A stretch of DNA of 34,222 bases from Alphaproteobacteria bacterium (GTDB lineage: Bacteria > Pseudomonadota > Alphaproteobacteria > UBA6615), in contig JABJAG010000123.1 of NCBI GenBank assembly GCA_018666195.1, forward strand, positions 1-34,222, written 5' to 3'. Shown one piece after another: positions 15,875 to 24,353 of this stretch. The translations under genes were made by a program, and so were the position numbers. Below the pieces are notes generated by a model. The model was not told where the DNA came from and did not search any database. It saw nothing but the letters and a program-made list of their open reading frames with translations. Within the stretch, counting starts at the first letter, position 1. Each line of letters opens with the position of its first letter.

Positions 15875-17191
15875 TCAGGAGCCTGGCGACGGGTCCCGAT
15901 ATTTTCGGATCAACTCGTCCGGTTCCAGGCTGTCGACTTCGCGGAGTTTCGGGAACAGCCAGGCGAAGCTGACAGCCACGGTGACTGTGGCCGCCCCGCC
16001 GACAATGACGGCGGGGACGGTGCCCCACCAATGGGCGGTGACGCCGGATTCGAACTCGCCGAGTTCGTTGGATGCGCCAATAAACACCGCCGTGACGGCG
16101 CTGACCCGGCCGCGCATTTCGTCGGGTGTGATGATCTGCACAAGGTTCTGGCGGATGAAGACGCTGACCGAATCCGCCAGGCCCATGACCACGAGCGCGC
16201 CAAGCGACAACCAGAAGATTTCGGAAATACCGAACACGATCACGCCCAGCCCGAATATGCCGACGGCAAGCAGAAGTTTGATCCCGGCCTGTCTGGCGAC
16301 AGGGCGCTGGGTCATGTAAATCGCGCCCACGAAGCCACCAAAGGTGAAGGCCGAACGGAGAATACCAAATCCGTCCGCACCGACATTCAGGATGGTGGTT
16401 GCATAGACCGGCAACAAGGCGATGGCACCGCCAAACAACACGGCAAACAGATCGAGCCCGATCGCGCCAAAAATCACCTGCCGGGAAGCAATGAATTTGA
16501 AGCCAGCGAGGATGTTGCTGACACTGATTGGTACCTGACTGACGATCTGTACCGGTGAGCGCACCATCGCCGCCAGAATGGTGGCGAGCACGAACACCGC
16601 GACGGCGAGGACGTAGACAAAGAACTCATCTTCACCGCGCGCGGCACCAAAGGAGATCAGTAGTCCGGCGATGGTCGGGCCGATGATCCGGGCCATCTGG
16701 AACCCGGAGGATGACCAGGCGATGGCGTTGGCGAGGTCGTGACTGGGAACGAGGTTCGGCACGATGGCCATCTGCGCGGGGGCCTGGAAGGCCCGCGCCA
16801 CGCCGAACAGCACAAGAATGGCCAGAATGATTGTGAAGTCGATATGTCCTGACCAGGTACCCCAGAGCAATACGGCCGCGCAGACGGTCTGTAGAGATAC
16901 GCAGCCAAAAATGATCCGCATGCGGGGCAGGCGGTCCGCCGCTACGCCGGACACCAGAAAGAGCAGGGCGAAGGGGGCGAACTGCGCAAAGCCGATCAGG
17001 CCGAGATTCAGCTCGCTCGCGGTCAGTCGGTAAACCTGCCAGCCGACTGTTGTGACCAGCATCTCCGTGGCCAGAATGCCTGCAACCCGTGTCGCCCAGA
17101 AATACCGGAAATCCCGATGACTGAACGCGCGCATGCCCGCCAGCGCGCTTTTGGGCGCGGGGTCGGTGTCTGGAGATTGGGGAACGGACAT
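15875..17191 (-). CDS. MFS transporter, EntS-like (MFS_3)
   Basis: A 438-residue major facilitator of the enterobactin-exporter-like group, with about 12 hydrophobic segments. Landmarks are FSHRDFRYFWATRVAGILA at the first helix, GVAADRLPRMRII (motif A), VPNLVPSHDLANAIAWSS in the middle and IITPDEMRGRVSAV in the C-terminal half. The start at 17191 has AGGA upstream; the longer frame to 17257 would run through the tRNA-Thr gene and is rejected. Substrates of this group include siderophores and drugs, but no siderophore genes are near, so function is open. The gene stands alone, 21 bp downstream of the tRNA on the same strand, and could share its transcription. Confidence 0.87.
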   Translation of the reverse strand: MSVPQSPDTDPAPKSALAGMRAFSHRDFRYFWATRVAGILATEMLVTTVGWQVYRLTASELNLGLIGFAQFAPFALLFLVSGVAADRLPRMRIIFGCVSLQTVCAAVLLWGTWSGHIDFTIILAILVLFGVARAFQAPAQMAIVPNLVPSHDLANAIAWSSSGFQMARIIGPTIAGLLISFGAARGEDEFFVYVLAVAVFVLATILAAMVRSPVQIVSQVPISVSNILAGFKFIASRQVIFGAIGLDLFAVLFGGAIALLPVYATTILNVGADGFGILRSAFTFGGFVGAIYMTQRPVARQAGIKLLLAVGIFGLGVIVFGISEIFWLSLGALVVMGLADSVSVFIRQNLVQIITPDEMRGRVSAVTAVFIGASNELGEFESGVTAHWWGTVPAVIVGGAATVTVAVSFAWLFPKLREVDSLEPDELIRKYRDPSPGS

Positions 17192-17212
17192 ATGTCCTGA
17201 TCTTGAAAGAGA

Positions 17213-17287
17213 TGGTGCCGCCGGAGTGAATTGAACACTCGACCTCACCATTACCAATGGTGCGCTCTACCCCTGAGCTACGGCGGC
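17213..17287 (-). tRNA. tRNA-Thr (GGT anticodon)
   Basis: A full cloverleaf can be drawn on the minus strand: acceptor GCCGCCG/CGGCGGC, D-arm GCTC/GAGC, anticodon stem CACCA/TGGTG with loop TTGGTAA (anticodon GGT, + strand 17253-17255), T-arm GAGTG/CACTC with loop TTCAATT, discriminator A and an encoded CCA (17213-17215). It reads ACC/ACU threonine codons. The 3' end faces the left accessory block. Confidence 0.95.
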
Positions 17288-17409
17288 ACTATGTTCGAAA
17301 ACGCGCGCGTTATGCCATGTGTGTGAGGGCGCGGCAAGGACTGTGGTTGGACTTCCTTCAGCGTCATGCAAATATCGCAGCAATTGATCGCCCACGGGAG
17401 GTTTCGACA

Positions 17410-17844
17410 GTGCTTGAACGGTTTCGTCTTGAGCTACAACGACACAAGCAGCGCCCCTTCCTTGAAGCGGTGGCGGCAGCCTGCGCGCTTGTGGCAACGG
17501 CTGATGGTGAAGTCAGTTTTTCCGAGCGCGCGCGTCTGGATTCGGTGATCGAGAGCCTGTCCCAGTTACGCTTGTTTGACCCCCACGAAGTTGTGGATGC
17601 GTTTGATGAACATGTGGCGCGCCTTGCCGAAGATGAGAAGGGTGCGGCGTCCTTGCTCAAGGCCATTGTGTCGGGCACCCGTGCTGAGGGCGCGGCGGAT
17701 CTGCTGCTGCGAATCAGTGCGGCGATGAGCCTTGCCGACGGGCGTGACAGCGCGGATGAGCATGCGGTGATGGAGCAGATTTGCGCGGCACTGAAGCTGC
17801 CTGAGACGGCTGTTGAAGATGCTTATGGCGCGATCAAGGGATAG
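17410..17844 (+). CDS. TerB-like (tellurite resistance TerB/DUF533-type) protein
   Basis: A 144-residue, mostly helical acidic protein with the TerB-like repeat pattern: ALVATADGEVSFSERARLDSVIE near the N-terminus and SAAMSLADGRDSADEHAVMEQICAALKL near the C-terminus. Each copy is an ADG-x5-E module resembling a metal-binding loop. The start is GTG at 17410, with GGGAGG eight bases upstream; the longer open frame reaches into the tRNA-Thr gene and is rejected. TerB-like domains are linked to membrane-associated stress complexes, but stand-alone copies have no proven role. It precedes a Rid gene by 44 bp on the same strand. Confidence 0.8.
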   Translation: MLERFRLELQRHKQRPFLEAVAAACALVATADGEVSFSERARLDSVIESLSQLRLFDPHEVVDAFDEHVARLAEDEKGAASLLKAIVSGTRAEGAADLLLRISAAMSLADGRDSADEHAVMEQICAALKLPETAVEDAYGAIKG

Positions 17845-17888
17845 ATCGCACAAACACAGACCGCAGGATTATCAGGAAAGAGAAAACC

Positions 17889-18278
17889 ATGTTGAATTTC
17901 ATAAATCCGGACACGCTGGCCCCACCACCAAGCAATTTCAGCCACGTGGTCGATGTGCCCGACGGAACGCGCATGGCGTTCATTTCCGGTCAGGTTGGTG
18001 TCGATAAGGACGGCAGCAGCGTCGCGGATTTTGCCGGCCAGTGTCGTCAGGTTCTGCAGAATCTCGAACGGGCGCTCGAAGCTGTCGATATGGGGATCAC
18101 CGATATTGTGCGGCTGAATGCATTCATCACCGACGCCGCTGATGTGGGGGCCTTTCGCGATATCCGTGATGATTGGTCAGGCGGCCATCCGGCTGCATCG
18201 ACGCTTGTGGTTGTCAGCGCGCTGGCGGCACCAGGCTGGAAGGTCGAGATCGAGGCCGTGGCTGCGCGTGCAAAATGA
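17889..18278 (+). CDS. Rid-family (RidA/YjgF-like) protein, second copy
   Basis: A 129-residue Rid-superfamily protein, the classic length. Features: FSHVVDVPDGTRMAFISGQVGVDKDG, CRQVLQNLERALEAVDMGITDIVRLNAFITD and WKVEIEAVAARAK. At the position of the RidA catalytic arginine it reads HPAASTLVVVSAL, so by eye it lacks that residue, as does the copy at 15449. It is unlikely to be a standard imine deaminase. An AGGAAAGAG ribosome-binding site precedes the ATG. Its stop overlaps the next small gene by an ATGA, so the two are co-translated. The two Rid proteins are not close paralogs. Confidence 0.87.
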   Translation: MLNFINPDTLAPPPSNFSHVVDVPDGTRMAFISGQVGVDKDGSSVADFAGQCRQVLQNLERALEAVDMGITDIVRLNAFITDAADVGAFRDIRDDWSGGHPAASTLVVVSALAAPGWKVEIEAVAARAK

Positions 18279-18457
18279 CGGCTGAAAAGTCACCCGAACA
18301 AACCCGCACGGATGGCCGCAAATCATCCGAAAGTGAAAAGGCGCGTCTGGAACGCCAGTCGGCTGCACTGCGTGAGAATTTGCGCCGCCGCAACGCTCAG
18401 AGACGCGGACGGGAATCGGGTGAGAACGACTCCGGGATCACCCCGGAGAAGTCATGA
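18275..18457 (+). CDS. Small basic hypothetical protein
   Basis: A 60-residue, highly charged protein with a central helix rich in Arg and Glu (KARLERQSAALRENLRRRNA) and no hydrophobic segment. It begins in an ATGA overlap with the Rid gene stop, which supports its being translated. I do not assign a family. Small basic proteins of this look occur near dcd/murA in related bacteria, but I cannot confirm the link here. An inverted repeat (CTCCGGG/CCCGGAG, 18430-18448) lies within its last codons and could be part of a 3' hairpin. Confidence 0.65.
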   Translation: MTAEKSPEQTRTDGRKSSESEKARLERQSAALRENLRRRNAQRRGRESGENDSGITPEKS

Positions 18458-18476
18458 TCCTGTAAGCATCTGAATT

Positions 18477-18538
18477 CGCTTGTAAAAGGCACGGTGTTGC
18501 GCTGCGCTTGAGGGGGGATTGTCCATTCGTTACAAGCG
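18477..18538. repeat. Long-spaced inverted repeat in the dcd leader
   Basis: CGCTTGTAA (18477-18485) and TTACAAGCG (18530-18538) are perfect 9-bp inverted arms 44 nt apart, filling the gap before dcd. In RNA they could close a long stem-loop ending 33 nt before the dcd start; as DNA they could be paired protein sites. No family match is made. Confidence 0.4.
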
Positions 18539-18571
18539 GTTGTGAGTTAGCAGCGCCGTGGGGGCCCAAGA

Positions 18572-19126
18572 ATGTCGATTTTGCCTGATACCTGGATCCG
18601 CCAGAAGTCCCAGGAAGAGGGAATGATTGAGCCGTTTGTTGATGGGCAGACCCGCGAGGGCGTGATTTCCTACGGTCTGTCTTCCTATGGCTACGACGCT
18701 CGTGTCTCGGAAGAGTTCAAGATTTTCACCAATGTGGATTCCGCAACCGTCGATCCGAAAAACTTCAACGAGAAGAGTTTCGTCGACCGGACGACCGATG
18801 TCTGCATTGTGCCGCCGAACTCCTTTGTGCTGGCCCGCACGGTTGAGTACTTCCGTATTCCGCGCGACGTGCTGGTGATCTGCCTCGGCAAATCCACTTA
18901 TGCGCGGTGCGGCATCATTGTGAATGTCACGCCGCTCGAACCGGAATGGGAAGGCCATGTGACGCTGGAATTCTCCAACACCACACCCTTGCCCGCACGC
19001 ATCTATGCCAATGAAGGCGCCTGCCAGTTTCTGTTCCTCAAAGGGGAAGGCCCTCCGGAGGTCTCCTATGCCGACCGCAAGGGGAAATACATGAAGCAAC
19101 GCGGCATTACGGTTCCGAAACTCTGA
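18572..19126 (+). CDS. dcd: dCTP deaminase
   Basis: A 184-residue dCTP deaminase, which converts dCTP to dUTP and ammonia and so feeds thymidylate synthesis. It has the standard alphaproteobacterial sequence pattern: [35 protein letters not shown], the nucleotide-binding [29 protein letters not shown] with the catalytic glutamate, and the C-terminal [11 protein letters not shown] and [11 protein letters not shown]. The length is normal for the homotrimeric enzyme. It begins the housekeeping run that continues with murA. No strong Shine-Dalgarno is seen before the ATG, though the start matches the family. Confidence 0.96.
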   Translation: MSILPDTWIRQKSQEEGMIEPFVDGQTREGVISYGLSSYGYDARVSEEFKIFTNVDSATVDPKNFNEKSFVDRTTDVCIVPPNSFVLARTVEYFRIPRDVLVICLGKSTYARCGIIVNVTPLEPEWEGHVTLEFSNTTPLPARIYANEGACQFLFLKGEGPPEVSYADRKGKYMKQRGITVPKL

Positions 19127-19215
19127 CCCGGGTTCGGCGTTGAACGACATTTATTTGCCGCAATCGGTCCCTAGAGCCGGTTCCTGTCAGTCACCCAACC
19201 AATCGCAGATGACCC

Positions 19216-20511
19216 ATGGACAAGATTAGAATTCGCGGCGGCCAGCAACTCAACGGCACCATTCGTATTGGTGGGGCCAAGAACGCGGCCTTGCCCCTGA
19301 TGGCGGCCTGCTTGCTGACGGACGAGCCTCTTATCCTCTCCAATGTGCCCCATCTCGCCGATATCACGACGATGGCAAATCTGCTGGGCCAGCATGGCGC
19401 GCATGTTTCCCTTGAAGGACACGATACCGAGGGTGGCCATACGGGGCGGGTGATGTCGCTGACCGCAAAAGACATCACAAGCACGACCGCACCTTATGAC
19501 CTTGTTCGCCGTATGCGCGCGTCCGTGCTGGTGCTGGGTCCGTTGGTCGCGCGCGAAGGTGTGGCGACTGTGTCACTGCCGGGTGGTTGTGCCATCGGCA
19601 CGCGCCCTGTTGATATTCACCTGTCCGGTCTGGAGGCGCTGGGCGCCGAGATCGAGGTTGAGTCCGGTTATATCCGTGCCTCCGCACCCGGTGGATTGCG
19701 CGGTGCACGATTTGCCTTTCCCAAAGTGTCGGTGGGGGCCACCGAAAACCTGCTCCTCGCCGCCAGTCTTGCCGACGGCGTGACGACACTCGAGAACGCA
19801 GCCCGGGAGCCCGAGATCACGGACCTGGCGGAATGTCTGATCGCGATGGGTGCAAAAATCGAAGGTGTCGGGACCGATACCCTGGTGATTGAAGGCGTGG
19901 AAAGCCTGCATGGAGCGCGGCATGAAATCATGCCCGACCGAATTGAAGCCGGAACCTATGCGATGGCTGTCGCCATTGCCGGTGGCTCGGTTACTCTGGA
20001 GGGCGCCAGTCTTTCGCACTTTGATGCCGCGATGGCGCCGTTGCGGCGGACCGGAACCTCCGTTGAGGAAACCTCCAGCGGTGGTCTGATTGTCAGTCGC
20101 AATGGTGCGCGTCTGGATGCGGTGGATGTCGAGACCGATCCCTATCCGGGTTTTCCGACAGATTTACAGGCGCAGTTTCTGGCCATGATGACCGTTGCCG
20201 ACGGGGCATCGGTGATTACCGAAACCATCTTCGAAAATCGATTCATGCATGTTCCCGAACTGCACCGCATGGGCGCCAATATTACGCTGCAGGGACGATC
20301 TGCTCTGGTGCGCGGGGTCGAAAAGCTGGAGGGTGCACCGGTTATGGCGTCGGATCTGCGCGCCAGTGCGTCGCTGGTGATTGCCGGACTGGCTGCCGGT
20401 GGTGTGACCGAAGTGCGCCGGATCTATCACCTCGACCGTGGATATGAACGGCTTGAGGAAAAGCTGCAGCTGGTCGGGGCCGATATCGAACGTGTTGAGG
20501 ATACCGAATGA
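19216..20511 (+). CDS. murA: UDP-N-acetylglucosamine 1-carboxyvinyltransferase
   Basis: A 431-residue MurA, which transfers enolpyruvate from PEP to UDP-GlcNAc in the first committed step of peptidoglycan synthesis. Visible landmarks are the N-terminal [12 protein letters not shown] with the conserved K22-N23 pair, [13 protein letters not shown], and the active-site loop [16 protein letters not shown] with C125, the cysteine alkylated by fosfomycin in sensitive enzymes. The protein is complete, slightly longer than the E. coli enzyme (419). Its stop overlaps the DUF2948 gene start by ATGA, so the two are coupled. Confidence 0.97.
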   Translation: MDKIRIRGGQQLNGTIRIGGAKNAALPLMAACLLTDEPLILSNVPHLADITTMANLLGQHGAHVSLEGHDTEGGHTGRVMSLTAKDITSTTAPYDLVRRMRASVLVLGPLVAREGVATVSLPGGCAIGTRPVDIHLSGLEALGAEIEVESGYIRASAPGGLRGARFAFPKVSVGATENLLLAASLADGVTTLENAAREPEITDLAECLIAMGAKIEGVGTDTLVIEGVESLHGARHEIMPDRIEAGTYAMAVAIAGGSVTLEGASLSHFDAAMAPLRRTGTSVEETSSGGLIVSRNGARLDAVDVETDPYPGFPTDLQAQFLAMMTVADGASVITETIFENRFMHVPELHRMGANITLQGRSALVRGVEKLEGAPVMASDLRASASLVIAGLAAGGVTEVRRIYHLDRGYERLEEKLQLVGADIERVEDTE

Positions 20512-20963
20512 GCGATCCTGCTCCGTTGCGAAAGCTGAAGGCGATTGGTGAGGATGACCTTGCGGTCATTTCCAGCGCCTTGCAGGACGCGATCATTCCC
20601 ATCGGGGATATCAGTTTTGAATCCGGGTCCGGGCAATTTGTCTTTGTTGCCAATCGTTTTTGCTGGGAGGCGGGGGCTGACGCGAATACATCCGTGCCGG
20701 CCTCGCGGATCAATTCTGGCGTGACATTTTCCAACGTGGTGGTCGTCAAGCAGCGCGGGATCAATTTTCGTGACCGCGGGGTCTTCCTGAACCTTTTGGC
20801 CGTCACCTGCACCAACCAGCCTGACCGTGATGGCCCGACCATCGAACTTGCCTTCTCCGGTGATACCGGAATTCGGCTGGAAACCACCGGACTCCTGTGC
20901 CATTTAGAGGACTTCGGCGAACCCTGGCCGACGCAGTGGCGGCCCCAGCACGCGGACGATTGA
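20508..20963 (+). CDS. DUF2948 family protein
   Basis: A 151-residue protein of the DUF2948 family, characteristic of Alphaproteobacteria and typically found between murA and hisG. Features seen: [26 protein letters not shown], a beta-rich middle with [30 protein letters not shown] and the C-terminal [18 protein letters not shown]. There is no signal peptide or membrane segment. Its function is unknown. It starts in a 4-nt overlap with murA, which implies co-expression, and is followed by a 74-bp leader before hisG. Confidence 0.85.
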   Translation: MSDPAPLRKLKAIGEDDLAVISSALQDAIIPIGDISFESGSGQFVFVANRFCWEAGADANTSVPASRINSGVTFSNVVVVKQRGINFRDRGVFLNLLAVTCTNQPDRDGPTIELAFSGDTGIRLETTGLLCHLEDFGEPWPTQWRPQHADD

Positions 20964-20977
20964 TCTCGACCGTTATC

Positions 20978-21029
20978 CGAACCCGGTAAAATCACCGGTT
21001 TCGCGGCTGTTCCACGGGTTCGCGTGGAA
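20978..21029 (+). promoter_or_regulatory. Two hairpins in the hisG leader
   Basis: Hairpin 1: CGAACCCGGT (20978-20987) against ACCGGTTTCG (20994-21003), 9 of 10 paired. Hairpin 2: TTCCACG (21010-21016) against CGTGGAA (21023-21029). The 3' arm of hairpin 2 includes part of the GGAAGG ribosome-binding site of hisG, so it could mask translation. No T-tract follows either stem. Confidence 0.4.
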
Positions 21030-21037
21030 GGTGAATT

Positions 21038-21715
21038 GTGTCGACGAAGACTGAAAAATTGATTCTTGCCCTGCCAAAGGGCCGTATTCTGGGCGAGGTT
21101 TTGCCGCTGCTCGCACGCGCTGGTATCGAGCCGGAGCCCGAGTTTAGCGATCCCGAAACCCGCAAGCTGCGTTTCGATACGAGCGATCCGGGTATTGAGA
21201 TTATCCGGGTGCGGGCGTTTGACGTCGCAACGTTCGTGGCCTTCGGCGCGGCACATTTTGGTGTGGCGGGCAGCGATGTGATCATGGAATTCGACTATCC
21301 CGAACTCTATGCACCGCTCGATCTTGATATTGGCAAATGCCGTCTTTCGGTTGCCGCACCGCAATCCGTCGTTGCCGTCGACAACCCGACACGGTGGAGC
21401 CATGTTCGCGTGGCCACCAAATATCCGAACCTGACCCAACGTCATTTTGCGCGCCGCGGCGTGCAGGCTGAATGCATCAAACTGAACGGCGCCATGGAAC
21501 TGGCGCCGACCCTTGGCTTGTGTCGTCGGATTGTCGATCTCGTATCGACTGGCGGAACTTTGAAAGCCAACGGGCTGGTCGAGATTGAAACCATCGCCGA
21601 AATCAGTTCGCGTCTGGTGGTGAACCGGGCCGCGCTGAAGACCCGCGCGACCACGCTGACAGGCTGGATCGATCGCATTCGAGAGGCCACCGAAGGTGGG
21701 CGCGATGCCGCTTAG
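21038..21715 (+). CDS. hisG: ATP phosphoribosyltransferase, short form
   Basis: A 225-residue HisG, which joins ATP and PRPP in the first step of histidine synthesis. Motifs: [60 protein letters not shown] and the PRPP-binding region near [20 protein letters not shown]. The protein lacks the C-terminal regulatory domain of the long form (about 290 residues), so by family knowledge it needs the partner HisZ for activity and feedback inhibition; no hisZ is in this window. The start is GTG at 21038 with GGAAGG upstream. It overlaps hisD by 11 nt. Confidence 0.95.
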   Translation: MSTKTEKLILALPKGRILGEVLPLLARAGIEPEPEFSDPETRKLRFDTSDPGIEIIRVRAFDVATFVAFGAAHFGVAGSDVIMEFDYPELYAPLDLDIGKCRLSVAAPQSVVAVDNPTRWSHVRVATKYPNLTQRHFARRGVQAECIKLNGAMELAPTLGLCRRIVDLVSTGGTLKANGLVEIETIAEISSRLVVNRAALKTRATTLTGWIDRIREATEGGRDAA

Positions 21716-23015
21716 GCTCGAAGCCTCTCAGGACGGTTTCCACCAGTCATTCGAAACGTTTCTGGCTGAGCGGCGGGAAGCTGCCGTTGATGTGCGCGAT
21801 GACGTTGCGCGTATCGTGGCGCAGGTAAAGGCAGAGGGCGATGCAGCCCTGATCGCCCTGACCGCAAAGTATGATCGTCTGGAATTGTCTGCGGATCGTC
21901 TGCGGGTCAGCGCCGCTGAAATTTCTGCGGCACGTGACTCCTGCAGCGCCGAAGCCATCGCCGCGCTTGAAACCGCGCGCGCGCGGATCATCGCCTATCA
22001 TGAGCGCCAGAAGCCCGAAGACTTTGATTACGTCGATGACACCGGCGTGCGTCTGGGCAGCATCTGGCGCGCGGTCTCTGCTGCGGGGCTCTATGTGCCA
22101 GGCGGCACGGCGGCTTATCCGTCATCGGTTCTGATGAATGCGGTCCCCGCCCGCGTCGCGGGTGTGGAGCGTCTGGTCATGGTGGTTCCGTCGCCTGACG
22201 GTGTGCTCAACCCGTTGGTGCTCGCCGCCGCTGACATCGCGGGTGTCGACGAAGTGTATCGGGTTGGTGGCGCACAGGCCGTGGCCGCGCTGGCCTATGG
22301 CACCGAGACGATTGCGCCGGTCGACAAGATTGTCGGTCCCGGCAACGCCTATGTGGCTGAGGCCAAGCGCCAGGTGTTCGGTGTGGTGGGCATCGACATG
22401 ATCGCCGGCCCGTCTGAAATTCTGGTTGTCTCGGAAGCCGGCGCGGACCCCGAATGGATTGCGGCTGATCTGTTGAGTCAGGCTGAGCATGACCGGGTCG
22501 CCCAGTCGATTCTGATCACGGATGATGCGGGCTTTGCTGATGCGGTGGCCGAAGCGGTCGCGCATCAGATTCCAGAATTGCCGCGTCACGAGATTGCTCG
22601 CGAGAGCTGGGAAAAATATGGCTCACTTATCGTTGTCGACGATATGGAATCCGCGTTGCCGTTGATTGACCGGATCGCACCCGAACATCTCGAACTGGTG
22701 ACACCCGGTGCCGAAGCTCTGGCGGAACGAATTCGCAATGCCGGCGCGATGTTCCTGGGTCCTTATGCGCCCGAGGTTCTGGGCGATTATCTGGCGGGCC
22801 CCAATCATGTGTTGCCAACGTCACGGACGGCGCGGTTTTCCTCTGGCCTTGGCGTGCTCGACTTCATGAAACGCACTTCGATGTTCTCGGCCAATGCCGA
22901 GAGTTTCGGAAAGCTGGCACAGACAGCCATGACACTGGCCCGTGCTGAAGGTCTCGAAGCACATGCCCGGGCGGTTGAAATCCGCGTTGCCGGGACCGAT
23001 GATGAGCGACGCTAG
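21705..23015 (+). CDS. hisD: Histidinol dehydrogenase
   Basis: A 436-residue HisD, which oxidises L-histidinol to L-histidine in two NAD-dependent steps, the end of the pathway. Landmarks: [44 protein letters not shown], the zinc/catalytic region [12 protein letters not shown] and LLSQAEHD, and [10 protein letters not shown] prefer the ATG at 21705, which has AAGGTGGG upstream; a GTG at 21696 would add three residues. The gene overlaps both hisG and the following UPF0262 gene, so all three are likely to be one transcript. Confidence 0.96.
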   Translation: MPLRLEASQDGFHQSFETFLAERREAAVDVRDDVARIVAQVKAEGDAALIALTAKYDRLELSADRLRVSAAEISAARDSCSAEAIAALETARARIIAYHERQKPEDFDYVDDTGVRLGSIWRAVSAAGLYVPGGTAAYPSSVLMNAVPARVAGVERLVMVVPSPDGVLNPLVLAAADIAGVDEVYRVGGAQAVAALAYGTETIAPVDKIVGPGNAYVAEAKRQVFGVVGIDMIAGPSEILVVSEAGADPEWIAADLLSQAEHDRVAQSILITDDAGFADAVAEAVAHQIPELPRHEIARESWEKYGSLIVVDDMESALPLIDRIAPEHLELVTPGAEALAERIRNAGAMFLGPYAPEVLGDYLAGPNHVLPTSRTARFSSGLGVLDFMKRTSMFSANAESFGKLAQTAMTLARAEGLEAHARAVEIRVAGTDDERR

Positions 23016-23493
23016 CAGCCGGATTGCCCGTGTCGAAATCGACAACCCGGGGGTGGTTCGGTATCACCCGGATGTCGAGCGTGAACTTCAGGTCGCGATA
23101 TATGACCTGACCGATGAGAATTTCTTTCAACCCGACGCCACGCATTTCGAAAACATCCATGCTGGACCTTACGACCTGATTTTGCGGGTGCAGGGACGTC
23201 AGCTCGTCTTCGATATCGCGGCAGAGAACGGCACGGCGATTGGCGCGCTGCCCTTGCCGCTGACGCCGTTTCGCAAGACGATCAAGGACTACTTCACGAT
23301 TTGCGAAAGTTACTACGAGGCCATTCGCTCTGCCTCTCCGGCGCAGATCGAGGCGATCGATATGGGGCGTCGCGGGCTGCACAATGAAGGCTCGGATAAA
23401 TTGCGCGATCTTCTCGCCGGCAGGATCGACATCGACCATGGCACCTCGCGTCGGCTGTTCACGCTGATCTGTGCGCTGCACATCCGGGCCTGA
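23002..23493 (+). CDS. UPF0262 family protein
   Basis: A 163-residue protein of the UPF0262 family, common in Alphaproteobacteria next to hisD. Visible family blocks are [78 protein letters not shown] and DMGRRGLHNEGSDKLRDLL. It appears soluble. Function is unknown. The start overlaps the 3' end of hisD by 14 nt (an in-frame ATG also sits one codon earlier) and the stop is followed one base later by the ATG of the phosphatase gene, so it is translated within the his-infA run. Confidence 0.87.
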   Translation: MSDASSRIARVEIDNPGVVRYHPDVERELQVAIYDLTDENFFQPDATHFENIHAGPYDLILRVQGRQLVFDIAAENGTAIGALPLPLTPFRKTIKDYFTICESYYEAIRSASPAQIEAIDMGRRGLHNEGSDKLRDLLAGRIDIDHGTSRRLFTLICALHIRA

Positions 23494-23494
23494 A

Positions 23495-23941
23495 ATGCGC
23501 GCGCTGCCCGGAAGTGTCCTGTTTGCGTGTGATCGCAATACCATTCGCTCGCCAATGGCCGAGGCGATTTTGAAGCATCTGGTCGGCCATCGTATCTATG
23601 CCGACAGCGCCGGGGTACAGCCCGATGGTCGAGAGGTTGACGGGTTTGCCATCGCGACGATGCAGGAGATCGGGCTGGATATTTCAGGCCACAATCCCAA
23701 GAGCTTCGATGATCTGCGGGACATGTCGGTGGATTTGATCATTACCTTCACGCCGCAGGCACAGCACCGTGCGATGGAGTTCACCCGCACACTGGCCTGC
23801 GATGTGGAGTACTGGCCAACCATGCATCCCGGTGACGTTCCGGGCAGCCGGGAGGTTCGCCTGGAGGCTTATCGGAGTGCCCGCGATCAGCTTTTCGAGC
23901 GGATCCGAGACCGTTTTCCCTCGCCAGAGCGACATGCCTGA
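23495..23941 (+). CDS. Low-molecular-weight protein-tyrosine phosphatase-like protein
   Basis: A 148-residue LMW phosphatase/ArsC-thioredoxin-type protein. The P-loop C-x5-R-S is visible as CDRNTIRSP close to the N-terminus, followed by MAEAILKHL and YADSAGVQP. Such enzymes dephosphorylate phosphotyrosine or, in relatives, reduce arsenate. The C-terminal general-acid D-P motif of true LMW-PTPases is not obvious (MHPGDVPGS is the nearest), so substrate assignment is uncertain. It starts one base after the UPF0262 stop, and the position beside UPF0262 and before infA is a recurrent alphaproteobacterial arrangement. Confidence 0.83.
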   Translation: MRALPGSVLFACDRNTIRSPMAEAILKHLVGHRIYADSAGVQPDGREVDGFAIATMQEIGLDISGHNPKSFDDLRDMSVDLIITFTPQAQHRAMEFTRTLACDVEYWPTMHPGDVPGSREVRLEAYRSARDQLFERIRDRFPSPERHA

Positions 23942-23993
23942 TCTGCGTAAATCGTCGATGAATCGTGAAAAAGCTTGAGTTTCGCCGGGTTTT

Positions 23994-24014
23994 CGGGTTG
24001 CTTGCGCCAACCCG
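23994..24014 (+). promoter_or_regulatory. Hairpin between the phosphatase gene and infA
   Basis: CGGGTTG (23994-24000) pairs perfectly with CAACCCG (24008-24014) with a 7-nt loop, in the 112-bp gap before infA. There is no T-tract after it. It may end the hisG-phosphatase transcript weakly or be a leader structure of infA. Confidence 0.35.
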
Positions 24015-24053
24015 CAATGATGGGCACCTGAAAACAACAACGCGACGAAGTGT

Positions 24054-24272
24054 ATGGCGAAAGAAGACCTCCTCGAATTCTCCGGCACCGTGACCGAAAT
24101 CCTGCCCAATGCGATGTTCCGTGTTGAGCTCGACAATGGGCACGAAGTCCTTGCGCACACTGCCGGCAAGATGCGCAAGCATCGCATCCGTGTCCTGGCT
24201 GGCGACAAGGTCAATGTCGAGATGACGCCGTACGACCTGTCCAAGGGACGCATCACGTTCCGCTTTAAGTAG
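24054..24272 (+). CDS. infA: Translation initiation factor IF-1
   Basis: A 72-residue IF-1, the exact family length. The sequence is canonical: [70 protein letters not shown]. It is an OB-fold protein that binds the A-site of the 30S subunit with IF2 and IF3 during initiation. It lies 81 bp before maf, with an independent leader upstream. Confidence 0.98.
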   Translation: MAKEDLLEFSGTVTEILPNAMFRVELDNGHEVLAHTAGKMRKHRIRVLAGDKVNVEMTPYDLSKGRITFRFK

Positions 24273-24353
24273 CGACGTGGACCGGCGCGGTATGGCTCCG
24301 TGCCAGCGCCCGATGGGCGTGACCAATCAATCCTGCATCGTTGGAGGGCTGCG

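Noticed and set aside
17192-17409. Extensions of the MFS gene to 17257 and of the TerB-like gene back to 17257
   Set aside because: Both would read through the tRNA-Thr gene; better starts with ribosome-binding sites exist at 17191 and 17410.
20342-21445. Long open frame on the minus strand (367 codons) opposite murA/hisG
   Set aside because: It crosses three well-supported plus-strand genes and its translation shows no domain pattern; it is a codon-bias shadow.
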